From IMG/VR virus record IMGVR_UViG_3300020439_000032, positions 1 through 35,815 of that record: 35,815 bases of DNA; one strand, 5' to 3'. The notes under the pieces are model-generated. The model was not told the origin of the DNA and made no database searches. It saw nothing but the letters and a program-made list of their open reading frames with translations. The first letter of the stretch is position 1. The number at the start of each line of letters is the position of its first letter. The translations under genes were made by a program, and so were the position numbers. Source of the DNA: a virus. This document shows, one piece after another, positions 6,200-14,498 of this stretch.

Positions 6200-6531
6200 A
6201 ACCTTCAAGTGCAAAAGCAAAAGGTAGATTACTGCAGAAATGGTTTGCTAATTTACTCGTAGAAAAACTTGACGTTGACCCCGAAGATTTAGAATCACGT
6301 CCTATGGGAAGTGGTGGTGAAGATATTATTATGGGAAAACAGACTAGGAATATTTTCCCTTATAGTATAGAATGTAAGAACCAAGAGGCAGTTAACGTAT
6401 GGAAAGCATACGAACAGGCACAAGACAACTGTAAAGGATACGAACCTTTAGTTGTAATTAAACGTAATCGTTCTAAACCTTTAGTGGTCATGGACGCAGA
6501 AGCATTTGTAAAATTACATGACAAAACATAA
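6196..6531 (+). CDS. PD-(D/E)XK nuclease-like protein
   Basis: 111 aa. The pattern GSGGEDIIM (39-46) followed by YSIECKNQE (56-64) gives D43, E59 and K61 as the expected metal and catalytic residues of a PD-(D/E)XK fold. A short basic N-terminal helix precedes it. The size and layout resemble small resolvase-type or VRR-NUC-like nucleases of T4-like marine phages. It probably cuts branched or damaged DNA during recombination or packaging; no specific substrate can be assigned. Confidence 0.65.
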   Translation: MKPSSAKAKGRLLQKWFANLLVEKLDVDPEDLESRPMGSGGEDIIMGKQTRNIFPYSIECKNQEAVNVWKAYEQAQDNCKGYEPLVVIKRNRSKPLVVMDAEAFVKLHDKT

Positions 6532-6552
6532 CCTATTCCTAAATACAAACAC

Positions 6553-7938
6553 ATGAAGACATTTAGCGAAATAACAGAAGCAAAAGAAGACAGTTCTAAA
6601 AAACCGTTTCGTTTAGTCGTGCTTGCAGATAGACCTAAAACAATTAAGGAGAATGCAAGTTCAACTAAACTAATCAAAGCGGCTGAGAAGGCAGGACTGG
6701 ACGTATACAATTGCCGTGCTAACGGTGCTTTTGTTATGCGTGACCAAGACTCAGGAGAAGTGACACTGCACAATGCAGGAGACCAAAAAGGTTTTGTCTT
6801 GGACGCTGACACACTGGTTATAAATCGGGGCAGTGTAACACGTAAAGATTCTTATCTTGATTTGATTTCGCAGATTGAACGCTACGGTATTGCAACAAGC
6901 AATTCACGTGAGTGTATTGAAGTGTGTGCGGATAAGTTTAGAACTTATCTTAGACTTCAAGAGATTGGTATGAACCAACCACGAACTGTTTTGATTCCGA
7001 ATGACGAACCTGAAACAGTAGACATAGCACACGAAGCATTAGACAATGAATTCCCTATGGTGTTGAAGACACTGCAGGGCTCAAAGGGAGTGGGCGTCAT
7101 ACTGATTGAAACTGAACGTTCACTCCAATCTCAAGTAAGTTTGATTTATAAGATTGACCCTTTCTGTGATATTCTTTTACAGGAGTATATCGAATCAGAC
7201 TTTGACGTTAGAGTTGTGATTGTTAATCGTGAGATTATCGGTGCAATGAAACGTAATAAAATAACTGGTGACTTTAGAAGTAATATGTCACAAGGTGCTA
7301 CGGGAGACGAAGTAGAACTTACGGACGTAGAGAAAGACGCATGTCTCAGAGCTGCTAAGGCAGTGAATGGACAGTGGGTTGGTGTTGACTTTATTCCTGC
7401 AAAGAATAGAGACAAAGACGAACCGTATATTCTCGAAGTTAATCATTCGCCTGGCACCGCAGGTATCAGTAACATTATAAAGCAGAACGTTTCTGAAATG
7501 GTCATAGACAAATACATGGACAGAGACATTTGGAAATACTCACCTAAAGAGTGTGGTGTCTTAGAGACCATGGAAGTAGACGGTGAAGAAATGACTGCTA
7601 AATTGGACACAGGTAACAACACTTCGGTTTGTTCTCTTCACGCAGAGGATTTAAAAGTCGTAGGTAAGAAAGTTACTTGGACAGGTTGGCACGGAAAGAA
7701 ACACAGTGCTAAGTTAGTACGTATGGTTGAGTTAGTAAAACCAGCAGAACAAAGACCTGTAGTGAGCATGAAGGTGAACTTTTTGAATACAGAATACGAA
7801 CAAGAAGTATCACTAGATAAACGTAACTTTATTCCTTTTCTAGTCAACCGTGACTTTATGAAAAGGGCGAACTTAATGATAAATCCAGCGAGGAAGTTTT
7901 TGTTAACTAATAAAAGAGATGATTCAACCGAAGAGTAA
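6553..7938 (+). CDS. RimK-like ATP-grasp ligase fused to RimB-like retropepsin
   Basis: 461 aa, two domains. Residues about 90-325 are a RimK-type ATP-grasp: VLKTLQGSKGVGV (170-182) for ATP, DVRVVIV (218-224), FRSNMSQGA (241-249) and the metal-binding LEVNHSPG (294-301). Residues about 335-455 match the retropepsin-like RimB family (PF05618), with the catalytic AKLDTGNNTS (349-358). In bacteria RimK adds glutamates to ribosomal protein S6, and RimB, a neighbouring protease, tunes it; here both sit in one chain. The phage target could be S6, another protein or a small molecule. The end overlaps the next gene by 20 nt. Confidence 0.8.
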   Translation: MKTFSEITEAKEDSSKKPFRLVVLADRPKTIKENASSTKLIKAAEKAGLDVYNCRANGAFVMRDQDSGEVTLHNAGDQKGFVLDADTLVINRGSVTRKDSYLDLISQIERYGIATSNSRECIEVCADKFRTYLRLQEIGMNQPRTVLIPNDEPETVDIAHEALDNEFPMVLKTLQGSKGVGVILIETERSLQSQVSLIYKIDPFCDILLQEYIESDFDVRVVIVNREIIGAMKRNKITGDFRSNMSQGATGDEVELTDVEKDACLRAAKAVNGQWVGVDFIPAKNRDKDEPYILEVNHSPGTAGISNIIKQNVSEMVIDKYMDRDIWKYSPKECGVLETMEVDGEEMTAKLDTGNNTSVCSLHAEDLKVVGKKVTWTGWHGKKHSAKLVRMVELVKPAEQRPVVSMKVNFLNTEYEQEVSLDKRNFIPFLVNRDFMKRANLMINPARKFLLTNKRDDSTEE

Positions 7939-8620
7939 ACCCTCTATTCAGGAAAGGTGTCGTGAAAAAGCTTTAGATGCGTGGGGAGACGTAGAAGAAG
8001 CAATCGATAACTGGCCTAAGAAATTTGATATGTACAAGTGGTTAAACCAGTTGGGTTATAGTCCTATGGTTGTTAAGTACATGAGTGGTCTCAATGAAAA
8101 TACTATCTACGAAATCAAAAACGAAGAAGGTTGTGAACAATTAGCAGAAGGTTACAATTGGTTAAAGACACCAAAGCAAAAACAAAAGTATCTAGACTTC
8201 CATATAAAAATAGAATCTGATATCCAAGAGTGGTTGAAGAACAATAAGATTGTACGGAAGAAAAGAATCCAAACACCAGCACAGAAGGTAAAGAAACTGA
8301 ACTATTTACAATCAGGAGAAGGATTGACAAGTATAGACCCAGTTGAAATCATTCGTGCCAAGAAACTATTTACATACAATGTGAAGAGCAGAAAGTTGAG
8401 GTGCTACAGTTCATACGGATTGAACGTAAAAAACACGTCAATAACTTCATGCGATAAAGTTGAAGAAAAGACCTTGACAGATATTAAGTTGCTTGATAGG
8501 CTTATTAAAGGTGGCAATATTATTGCAAATGGTTTCATGGACGAGTTGAGAACTAAGTCTAAAACGCCAGAAAATAATCTTGTTAATAAAAATTGTATAT
8601 TAGTGAAAGTTGTTAAATGA
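7919..8620 (+). CDS. conserved T4-like hypothetical protein, 233 aa
   Basis: Function not recognised. Starts PSIQERCREKALDAWGDVEEAIDNW, then a Lys/Arg-rich middle (KKRIQTPAQKVKKL) and a beta-rich C-terminal part. I recall proteins of the same layout immediately before RNase H in T4-like cyanophages, but none has a known role. Overlaps both neighbours (20 nt and ATGA), so it is probably co-expressed with RNase H. The basic middle would suit nucleic-acid binding. Confidence 0.7.
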   Translation: MIQPKSKPSIQERCREKALDAWGDVEEAIDNWPKKFDMYKWLNQLGYSPMVVKYMSGLNENTIYEIKNEEGCEQLAEGYNWLKTPKQKQKYLDFHIKIESDIQEWLKNNKIVRKKRIQTPAQKVKKLNYLQSGEGLTSIDPVEIIRAKKLFTYNVKSRKLRCYSSYGLNVKNTSITSCDKVEEKTLTDIKLLDRLIKGGNIIANGFMDELRTKSKTPENNLVNKNCILVKVVK

Positions 8621-9453
8621 TACTTATAGATTTTAGTCAGACCATAATCGCTGGTCTAATGGCACAGTTAAAAGTAAATGACGGAGAAATGAGTGAAGAC
8701 TTATTACGTCATATGATTATTAACTCTTTGCGTAACTATCAAAAAAGATACGCAGAAGAGTATGGGGAAATAGTATTGTGTACAGACGCAGCTAATCCAT
8801 GGAGACGAGACTTCTATCCCAACTACAAAGCAAACAGAAAGAAAGCAAGAGACAATGACGATATGGATTGGACTCTTATCTTTGATACATTACATAAAGT
8901 AAAAATGGAAATCAAAGAGAACTTCCCCTATCGTTACATGTACGTAGAGAATGCAGAAGCAGATGATATCATTGCTGTTCTTTGTAAACAAGCAGATGAA
9001 AAGGTTTTGATTGTAAGTGGTGATAAAGACTTTCAGCAACTGCATAAATATGATTATGTAAAACAGTGGTCGCCTAATCTAAACCAGTTTGTAGTGCAGG
9101 ATAGACCCGAAGAGTTTTTAAAAGAACATACACTGCGAGGTGATAAGTCGGACGGTATTCCGAATATCCTTTCAAACGATAACTGTATGGTTGAAGGTAT
9201 CAGGCAAACGCCATTGCGTAAACCTGTCTTTGACGCATACATGAGAATGACGATTGAAAGTGACGATAAATACTATAGGAACTACTTGAGAAATCAAACT
9301 CTTATTGACTTTGATTTTATTCCCAAAGATGTGGAGAGTAGAATATTACAAGAGTATGAGAAGACAGAAGTCGTACAAGGCAAAGTCTTTGATTACTTGA
9401 GAACTCATAGGTTAGATGACCTATTAACTAATGTCGAGGATTTTAGATTATGA
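8617..9453 (+). CDS. rnh: RNase H (T4 Rnh, FEN-1 family 5' nuclease)
   Basis: 278 aa, close to the T4 protein. Acidic metal-binding clusters are visible in order: LIDFSQT (3-9), the WRRDFYPNYKANR arch-region segment, VENAEADDIIAVL and VSGDKDFQQL. These are the FEN-1/T4 RNase H hallmarks. GDKSDGIPNIL is the later H3TH-type motif. The enzyme removes RNA primers and short DNA flaps from lagging-strand fragments, working with gp32 and the clamp. The start overlaps the preceding gene by ATGA. Confidence 0.9.
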   Translation: MILIDFSQTIIAGLMAQLKVNDGEMSEDLLRHMIINSLRNYQKRYAEEYGEIVLCTDAANPWRRDFYPNYKANRKKARDNDDMDWTLIFDTLHKVKMEIKENFPYRYMYVENAEADDIIAVLCKQADEKVLIVSGDKDFQQLHKYDYVKQWSPNLNQFVVQDRPEEFLKEHTLRGDKSDGIPNILSNDNCMVEGIRQTPLRKPVFDAYMRMTIESDDKYYRNYLRNQTLIDFDFIPKDVESRILQEYEKTEVVQGKVFDYLRTHRLDDLLTNVEDFRL

Positions 9454-9959
9454 CAGAGAAGAAACGAGGAAGAGGTAGACCTAAAGGGGCACCAAACAAA
9501 CCCCTAATGGATTTGCCTACTGAGAGAACTAATCTCACAGCAAACGCAGACGTTTATGAAATACTAGGACAAGCAAACCTAGTAGAAGAAGTGGACAAAC
9601 AAGCACATGGTTTGAAAGTCTACAACGAAAGAAACGGTGCAGTAAGTAAAGTGTTGAAGTGGGTATTTGACAAGAATATTAATTCGACTCTACCCGAAGG
9701 GCCAACACCGTATGGTAAAAACGAATCACCTGCTACTGACCTGACTGAAACGTCACTACGATTTGAACATAAACTGTTCAAGTATTTTGTAACAGAAGAA
9801 TTACCCAATCTCAAAAGAGAACAAATGTGGGTAGGAATGTTGGAAGGTATCCCTGCTAAAGAAGCAGAAATGATGGACTTGATTCATCAAGGTAAATTCC
9901 CATTCAAAAATATTTCAGAGGAAGCGGTCAAAATGGCCTTTCCTGAACTTTTAGGATAG
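9450..9959 (+). CDS. conserved T4-like phage protein (DUF6433-like)
   Basis: 169 aa. Begins with a basic AT-hook-like tract, KKRGRGRPKGAPNKP, which could bind the minor groove of AT-rich DNA. The rest resembles a conserved marine T4-like family that I associate with DUF6433 (memory only): an EILGQANLVEEVDK helix, then KVLKWVFDKNINSTLPEG and a final helical block. Overlaps RNase H by ATGA. Role unknown; the hook suggests DNA association. Confidence 0.65.
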   Translation: MTEKKRGRGRPKGAPNKPLMDLPTERTNLTANADVYEILGQANLVEEVDKQAHGLKVYNERNGAVSKVLKWVFDKNINSTLPEGPTPYGKNESPATDLTETSLRFEHKLFKYFVTEELPNLKREQMWVGMLEGIPAKEAEMMDLIHQGKFPFKNISEEAVKMAFPELLG

Positions 9960-9966
9960 ATAAATA
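9959..9966 (+). promoter_or_regulatory. possible late promoter box GATAAATA
   Basis: One mismatch from TATAAATA, in the 106-nt gap before the 10066 gene. It would give a leader of about 95 nt. Weak, because similar one-mismatch boxes also occur inside coding sequence. Confidence 0.3.
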
Positions 9967-10065
9967 TTTTCAGTAGACCGAGACTATACATAGACAAAAG
10001 AGTATGCATTGTCGCTACTCAGTAAAGAAACTTAATAGTCGTGTTCTACTCCATGGAGTTAAATT

Positions 10066-11202
10066 ATGAATGATAAATTTGAATCAGAACCTTTTCAGTT
10101 ACCAACTGAATTACAAAACGTACCCTCAAACTACACCATGTCTCATATCACATATGAAGACGTTAATGGTATTCTATCATTAGTAGAGATTGCCCTCGCA
10201 AGAGGTTCTATTAAAGGTGACGAACTTGCAATTCTAAATCAAATCAGAAACGACTGTTTACAGGAAGTTCAAGACTATCAAGTTTGGGTTCAAAACCGTC
10301 AACAAATTATGGCGCTTGAACAACAGATTGAGAACGAGAAAAAGAAAGCAGAACAAGCCAAAGAAATCGAAAGTATCAAGGCAACTGCTGACGCAAAAGT
10401 TCAGGCAGCTCAAGACGCTTCTAGGATTCTACAAAACAGAGTTAACGAATTAGAGAACCAAGCAAAAGCACGTGGGATTACCCCAGTCAATTCTGAACAC
10501 AGTGACGAAGAACTTAACGTTGCAATGAAACCTGTTAATATGGGTGCACCAAGTAAGTCATGGGAGAATGCAAGAGCACAGAATCCAGTTCCTACAATCA
10601 CTAATCAACCAACTGAACCAGTCACGGTTGAAGAGGAAATAGATAATATTAGTAATCAAATGCAAAACGCATGGAACAATATTGATGTCGAAGTCGAATT
10701 TGATAAACCGAATGAGGTGGACGAGGTGTCTGCCTCGGAGGCTGTAAAACCAATGTTTGAAATCAAAATGGGACAAGACGGTAACGTTCCATTAGGACAA
10801 CAAGTCACAGAAGAAGACGTTAATATGAACGTCACAGAAATGGACGACTTTGAACCTATCCAAGGTGACGGTGAAGTAGAGATTGAATTACAAGAAGACC
10901 CTGAATCAATTGCAGACGTTCAAGCAATGAAAGAAGCAGTTGAAGAAGAGTACGAAGAAGTTGTAATTCCTAACTCTATGGAACTTCAAAAAATGACCAA
11001 AGCAAAAATTAAAGAAGTTGCTGACAGTATTGGAATAACTGTTTCTGATAATCAAACAAAGGGTGCCATGATAAAAGACTTTGAAGAAGAGTCTTGGAAC
11101 TTAATTAAAGAAGCAGAAGAAAGCGAAAACGCAACGGTGCATACTGATGAAGACATCATTAGAGACGGTGGCTATTTCGGAGACGACAACGACTCTAAGT
11201 AG
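10066..11202 (+). CDS. acidic coiled-coil protein with C-terminal SAP/Rho-N-like motif
   Basis: 378 aa, function not recognised. Residues about 70-145 are a charged coiled coil (QQIENEKKKAEQAKEIESIKA). The middle, about 150-310, is low-complexity and very acidic. Near the C-terminus MTKAKIKEVADSIGI with TKGAMIKDFEEE looks like the short helical fold of SAP or Rho-N domains. GGAG (10055-10058) supports the start. The protein may be a scaffold or a DNA-associated protein; calling it structural would be speculation. Confidence 0.65.
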   Translation: MNDKFESEPFQLPTELQNVPSNYTMSHITYEDVNGILSLVEIALARGSIKGDELAILNQIRNDCLQEVQDYQVWVQNRQQIMALEQQIENEKKKAEQAKEIESIKATADAKVQAAQDASRILQNRVNELENQAKARGITPVNSEHSDEELNVAMKPVNMGAPSKSWENARAQNPVPTITNQPTEPVTVEEEIDNISNQMQNAWNNIDVEVEFDKPNEVDEVSASEAVKPMFEIKMGQDGNVPLGQQVTEEDVNMNVTEMDDFEPIQGDGEVEIELQEDPESIADVQAMKEAVEEEYEEVVIPNSMELQKMTKAKIKEVADSIGITVSDNQTKGAMIKDFEEESWNLIKEAEESENATVHTDEDIIRDGGYFGDDNDSK

Positions 11203-11698
11203 TCCCGCCCCTCATAATCCAAACTACGATATTCCCAAGGGACACTTTAGAGTGAACATACCTTGGGAATGGTCATGTCGTATGGGATTCAATGGTGACT
11301 TAGACTATGCATTGGTCTACAAAGTAGAAGACGATATTGTGTTGTCAGCAAACCTAATGGACGAAGACTTTTACGGAGAAGTAAAACTTTACTACCACAA
11401 AGAGAATGGTAATCCTAAATCTACAAACGTAGATACAGTTTATGATTCTCAATTCATAACCTTGCCAGAAATCGACTTTACAAACTACAGTGTGGGTGAT
11501 ACCATTAATATGGAATACATTAATCCTGCACCAAAGAATGCTTACTTCTTATATGAGCATGTGAGTATGGACGATGTATTAGAAGGTGAGAGACACATAC
11601 GGTTATCCAAAGGAGAAGAAAATGGATTGGACACTACCGACAACCCAAGTGATGGGCAAATTCAACGAGTGGAAGGAGAAGGACACAGCACTGTTTAG
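11147..11698 (+). CDS. hypothetical protein, up to 183 aa
   Basis: Not recognised. The conserved-looking body starts at HNPNYDIPKGHFRVNIPWEWSC and is a beta-rich acidic domain. The first ATG (11147) overlaps the preceding gene by 56 nt; GTG 11168 or another non-ATG codon may be the true start, and no ribosome site decides. The C-terminal 30 residues are low-complexity and overlap the next gene. Confidence 0.6.
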   Translation: MKTSLETVAISETTTTLSSPAPHNPNYDIPKGHFRVNIPWEWSCRMGFNGDLDYALVYKVEDDIVLSANLMDEDFYGEVKLYYHKENGNPKSTNVDTVYDSQFITLPEIDFTNYSVGDTINMEYINPAPKNAYFLYEHVSMDDVLEGERHIRLSKGEENGLDTTDNPSDGQIQRVEGEGHSTV

Positions 11699-11906
11699 AA
11701 CTGCTCTGTCTAAAACTGGACAAGTAATAATTCAGATTCAGGCCTCCGAAGAAGATTACGATAAACGCAAAGTAAACGTAATTGAAAAACTGACAGAAGC
11801 AGGGTTTTATCACCAACATGAATTTGAGGTTATGCAAGTACCTAATGTTATTCACTTAGCATATACACCAAATAAAAATTACATAGTTGAGAAGATTTCT
11901 ATATAA
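11622..11906 (+). CDS. hypothetical protein, 94 aa
   Basis: Not recognised. ATG 11622 has AAAGGAGA just upstream and was preferred to an in-frame codon at 11586. It overlaps the previous gene by 77 nt, unusually much for this genome. A small alpha/beta protein (TGQVIIQIQASEEDYDKRKVNVIEKL) with no known motif. Its last codons carry the TATAAATA box of the next gene. Confidence 0.65.
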   Translation: MDWTLPTTQVMGKFNEWKEKDTALFRTALSKTGQVIIQIQASEEDYDKRKVNVIEKLTEAGFYHQHEFEVMQVPNVIHLAYTPNKNYIVEKISI

Positions 11907-11909
11907 ATA
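11902..11909 (+). promoter_or_regulatory. T4-type late promoter box TATAAATA
   Basis: Perfect match, spanning the stop of the upstream gene and exactly 5 nt before ATG 11915. Predicts a leaderless or nearly leaderless transcript. Confidence 0.65.
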
Positions 11910-11914
11910 ATAGT

Positions 11915-12163
11915 ATGAGCATAGAATACAACGACTTCGGTTTTACCGCTATGGACGCAGACGAACTTGCGTCTGTAGATACTAAAATCGTAGAAAAAAC
12001 AACAACTGCTACAGAAGTTATCAATAAACTAGATAACTTTATCAGACCTCTATTGGAGAACCTTGCAAAGGATTCTGATAAAGACTATATCTACTGGCCA
12101 AAAAGAGTCGAGATAATCAATAAGAAAATTGAAGAACTTGATTTAATTCAAAAAAATATTTAA
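11915..12163 (+). CDS. hypothetical protein, 82 aa
   Basis: Not recognised. A helical acidic protein; DNFIRPLLENLAKDSDKDYIYWPKR, followed by a helix, resembles short conserved T4-like phage proteins that I cannot name. It has no ribosome site and sits 5 nt downstream of a late promoter box, so it is probably a late, leaderless gene and perhaps part of virion assembly. Confidence 0.65.
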   Translation: MSIEYNDFGFTAMDADELASVDTKIVEKTTTATEVINKLDNFIRPLLENLAKDSDKDYIYWPKRVEIINKKIEELDLIQKNI

Positions 12164-12171
12164 AAACCCTA

Positions 12172-12201
12172 TTGACGATGACGGCTGTTATGGCCTATAA
12201 T
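12172..12201 (+). promoter_or_regulatory. sigma70-like promoter before the DUF262-HNH unit
   Basis: TTGACG (12172-12177), 18-bp spacer, TATAAT (12196-12201). It shares the TTGACRATGAC start of the leaderless promoter family but has a canonical -10 and no start codon at +36. It gives a leader of about 100 nt before ATG 12305, which contains a small ACGC-ATA-GCGT hairpin (about 12238-12248). Confidence 0.65.
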
Positions 12202-12304
12202 AGACGTACTAGTTGAGAAATCAACGGTGGCTTCAGGACGCATAGCGTAGAAGTCTAGATTAACGCACCCCATTTATTTGGACGTGCATAACTAAAAAAA
12301 ACTT

Positions 12305-12460
12305 ATGAATATTAAAGATGTGATTAAGTCTTTAGCGAAGTCAAAAGACTCTAAACCAGTGGCTTCACTCGAACCTTTCTTTTCTGAAAGGAAAAAAAAT
12401 GCACCCTTGGTGTTGAACCTAAACAACAAGGAGGCAGTCAATGTTAGTACAACTAAGTGA
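12305..12460 (+). CDS. small hypothetical protein, 51 aa
   Basis: Not recognised. A Lys/Ser-rich N-terminus (MNIKDVIKSLAKSKDSKP) is followed by SLEPFFSERKKNAPLVLNLN. It overlaps the start of the DUF262-HNH gene by 20 nt, and its end contains that gene's AAGGAGG site. It could be a regulator or immunity partner of the nuclease, but context is the only evidence. Confidence 0.5.
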   Translation: MNIKDVIKSLAKSKDSKPVASLEPFFSERKKNAPLVLNLNNKEAVNVSTTK

Positions 12461-13757
12461 TTTGCTTGACGGCAAAGTATTTGCACAAAGAGTATTCTTT
12501 ACGAATAAAGATTTGTGGAATATGAGAGAGGAGATAGAAGTATCACCTGATGCATATCAGAGATTCTTCCATGCAGATTATGATTGGCAACAATTGTATA
12601 TTGCTTCTTTCTTTAACCCTATGGTTGTAATCCCTGAGATTGCATTAAGAGTTGGAAAGAATATTCCTAGTAGAAGTGGCGAAGTCATGGACGGTTGTCA
12701 ACGTGTATCTACTGGATTCGCTTTCAAAACAGGTGACTTAGCATTACCTGAGATTGATTCTTTAAAGTATTGGATAGACAAAAACGAAAGTCACCATGAC
12801 TTACGTGGTAGACGTTGGAGAGATTTACCAAGAACTGCAAAAGATACTTTTGAAGATTATCAAATGGCTGCTCAAGTCTACAAAGATTTGACACCTGAAC
12901 AAGCAGGGTGGACATTCGTTAGTGTATTAAACAATACCAACACACTGAATGCTCAAGAGAAAAGACAGGCAATATCTTCTGATATGTCTAGAACTGTACA
13001 ACAATGGGCAAGATTAAACCCACTTGGAATGTTTGATACTACAGACGGAATGACTTTAGATTACATTGCAGGTGCGGAACACAAACGTCTTGACGTTGAT
13101 AAGACTCTTGCAGAATTGTGTTACATGTTATCTACAGACGACTTCCTTAAGACAGGAACAACTGGTAAGACAATTGATTTGTTCTACAGGGAACAAGCAA
13201 GAGATTGTCAGAACAAGTTTCCAGCAACTAAGATTACTAAAGAAGTATTGACGTTTGCGGAACAAAGTTTCAAAGGTTTTCCAACTGCAAAAACTATTGC
13301 ATTGAAACCATGGAGAAACTATTGTTATCTTGTTTCTAAGTTTCTTAAAGCAAAGATTACCATAGACCCAATTGAGTTTATCAAGGTCTACAAGACTGCG
13401 GTCAAGAATCTGAAAGACAAGAGTTTATTACAAGACGGTTTGACTGGTACACCATACGAGTTACGTATGAGAGGTAACGGTGCTGAAGATACTAGAGTTT
13501 CACTAGAAATGCTTGAACTTGAAATGTCAAAAGTAAATTTCAAGCAAACAAAACTGGACTCGAAGAGAACATTCACTAGAGAAGAAGTCGCAAATGCATA
13601 CGAAGAACAGAATGGTAAGTGTGCTATCTGTGGTGAAGACCTAGGTGAGTTCAATGAAAACGTACATGGTGACCACTTCCTTTTATACAAGGACGGACAC
13701 CCAACTACCCCTGATAACTGTGACGCTGTACATGCGTCCTGCAACTGGAGAAAATAA
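12441..13757 (+). CDS. DUF262-HNH protein, GmrSD-like nuclease
   Basis: 438 aa with a strong AAGGAGG site (12428-12434). The N-terminal half is DUF262-like: MDGCQRVSTGFAF (83-95) corresponds to the DGQQR nucleotide-handling motif but has Cys for the first Gln. WTFVSVLNNTNTLNAQEKRQAI matches the later F-x-x-(L/I)N...LN-x-x-E motif. The C-terminal 50 residues are an HNH nuclease: C394/C397, D411-H412, N426, H431 and C434. GmrSD-type enzymes restrict DNA with modified cytosines. In a phage, this could cut competitor or host DNA, or act like a homing nuclease. It has its own promoter and a small partner gene. Confidence 0.75.
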   Translation: MLVQLSDLLDGKVFAQRVFFTNKDLWNMREEIEVSPDAYQRFFHADYDWQQLYIASFFNPMVVIPEIALRVGKNIPSRSGEVMDGCQRVSTGFAFKTGDLALPEIDSLKYWIDKNESHHDLRGRRWRDLPRTAKDTFEDYQMAAQVYKDLTPEQAGWTFVSVLNNTNTLNAQEKRQAISSDMSRTVQQWARLNPLGMFDTTDGMTLDYIAGAEHKRLDVDKTLAELCYMLSTDDFLKTGTTGKTIDLFYREQARDCQNKFPATKITKEVLTFAEQSFKGFPTAKTIALKPWRNYCYLVSKFLKAKITIDPIEFIKVYKTAVKNLKDKSLLQDGLTGTPYELRMRGNGAEDTRVSLEMLELEMSKVNFKQTKLDSKRTFTREEVANAYEEQNGKCAICGEDLGEFNENVHGDHFLLYKDGHPTTPDNCDAVHASCNWRK

Positions 13758-14032
13758 TGGAAAGGAGTATTTACGATAGTAACGAAGCAGTCAAAAAGAT
13801 TGTTGAGATTGGGCGTAACATGATTACTGCCTGTGAGAAGAATGTCTTTTATCCGCAAGACGATTATATGTGGAACACTGCTGTAGTAGCAGGTAACAAA
13901 TTGACCACATTAGGTACGACTTGGGGACTTAAATCTGTCAAGGATTTGTCCAAGTCTGAATCGAAAGCGGTACAGGACTTCCTTAAAAATAAGGAAAAAA
14001 TAATGAAACTAGCTGTTGACAGTGACAGCTAA
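13757..14032 (+). CDS. hypothetical protein, 91 aa
   Basis: Not recognised. A helical soluble protein coupled to the DUF262-HNH gene by TAATG, with GGAG upstream. The final codons (AVDSDS) overlap the next promoter: TTGACAGTGAC at 14016 encodes VDSD. The tight coupling suggests shared expression with the nuclease. Confidence 0.6.
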   Translation: MERSIYDSNEAVKKIVEIGRNMITACEKNVFYPQDDYMWNTAVVAGNKLTTLGTTWGLKSVKDLSKSESKAVQDFLKNKEKIMKLAVDSDS

Positions 14033-14045
14033 AATCGGTTAGCCT
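14016..14045 (+). promoter_or_regulatory. TTGACA-N18-TAGCCT promoter, copy 3
   Basis: TTGACA (14016-14021), 18-bp spacer, TAGCCT (14040-14045); ATG 14052 is exactly 36 nt after the first T. The -35 lies in a short hairpin, TAGCTGT (14010-14016) against ACAGCTA (14025-14031). The run ATCGGTTAGCCTTATA is shared with copy 1. Confidence 0.7.
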
Positions 14046-14051
14046 TATAGT

Positions 14052-14498
14052 ATGAATAAGAAAGTAATTATCTTCGATGTTGACGGGACTATTGCAAACG
14101 TTGAACATAGGAGACATTTTGTAAATCAAAAACCTGCAGACTGGAAGTCGTTTAGAGCAGAAACTGTAAACGATACCCCTGTTGAACATGTTTGTGACAT
14201 TGCAAAAAGGTTCATTGCCCAAGGTGATGAGGTTGCTTTCTTTTCTGCTAGGAATGAGTCTGAAAGAGAGGTTACTGAGAAACAAATTTCTGAGTGGATT
14301 GGAGACGGTCACAAAGGATTGTTCTTAAGACCTGACGGTGATTTCAGACCTGATGAAGAATTCAAATCCGACTTAGCCGATAAGTTTGAAGAGTTGGGTG
14401 GTAAAATTGACTTGGTCTTTGACGACAGAAACAAAGTCGTTGACATGTGGAGACAAAGAGGAACCACTGTTGTCCAAGTCGCAGAAGGAGATTTTTAA
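14052..14498 (+). CDS. HAD-family 3'-phosphatase like the Pnkp C-terminal domain
   Basis: 148 aa. HAD motifs: DVDGT (D9, D11), FFSAR (S65), K105 and VFDDR (D124, D125). The end, DDRNKVVDMWRQRG...QVAEGDF, strongly resembles the C-terminus of T4 polynucleotide kinase/phosphatase. The kinase domain is absent: the protein begins directly at the phosphatase. It probably removes 3'-phosphates from RNA or DNA, so host or phage ends can be ligated or degraded. There is no ribosome site; the ATG sits at the predicted start of the transcript from the promoter just before it. Confidence 0.8.
   Translation: MNKKVIIFDVDGTIANVEHRRHFVNQKPADWKSFRAETVNDTPVEHVCDIAKRFIAQGDEVAFFSARNESEREVTEKQISEWIGDGHKGLFLRPDGDFRPDEEFKSDLADKFEELGGKIDLVFDDRNKVVDMWRQRGTTVVQVAEGDF

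Noticed and set aside
9042-9057. CATAAATA-N5-ATG inside RNase H
   Set aside because: The ATG is followed directly by a stop codon (ATGTAA), and the box lies in well-conserved coding sequence. It shows that one-mismatch boxes alone are weak evidence.
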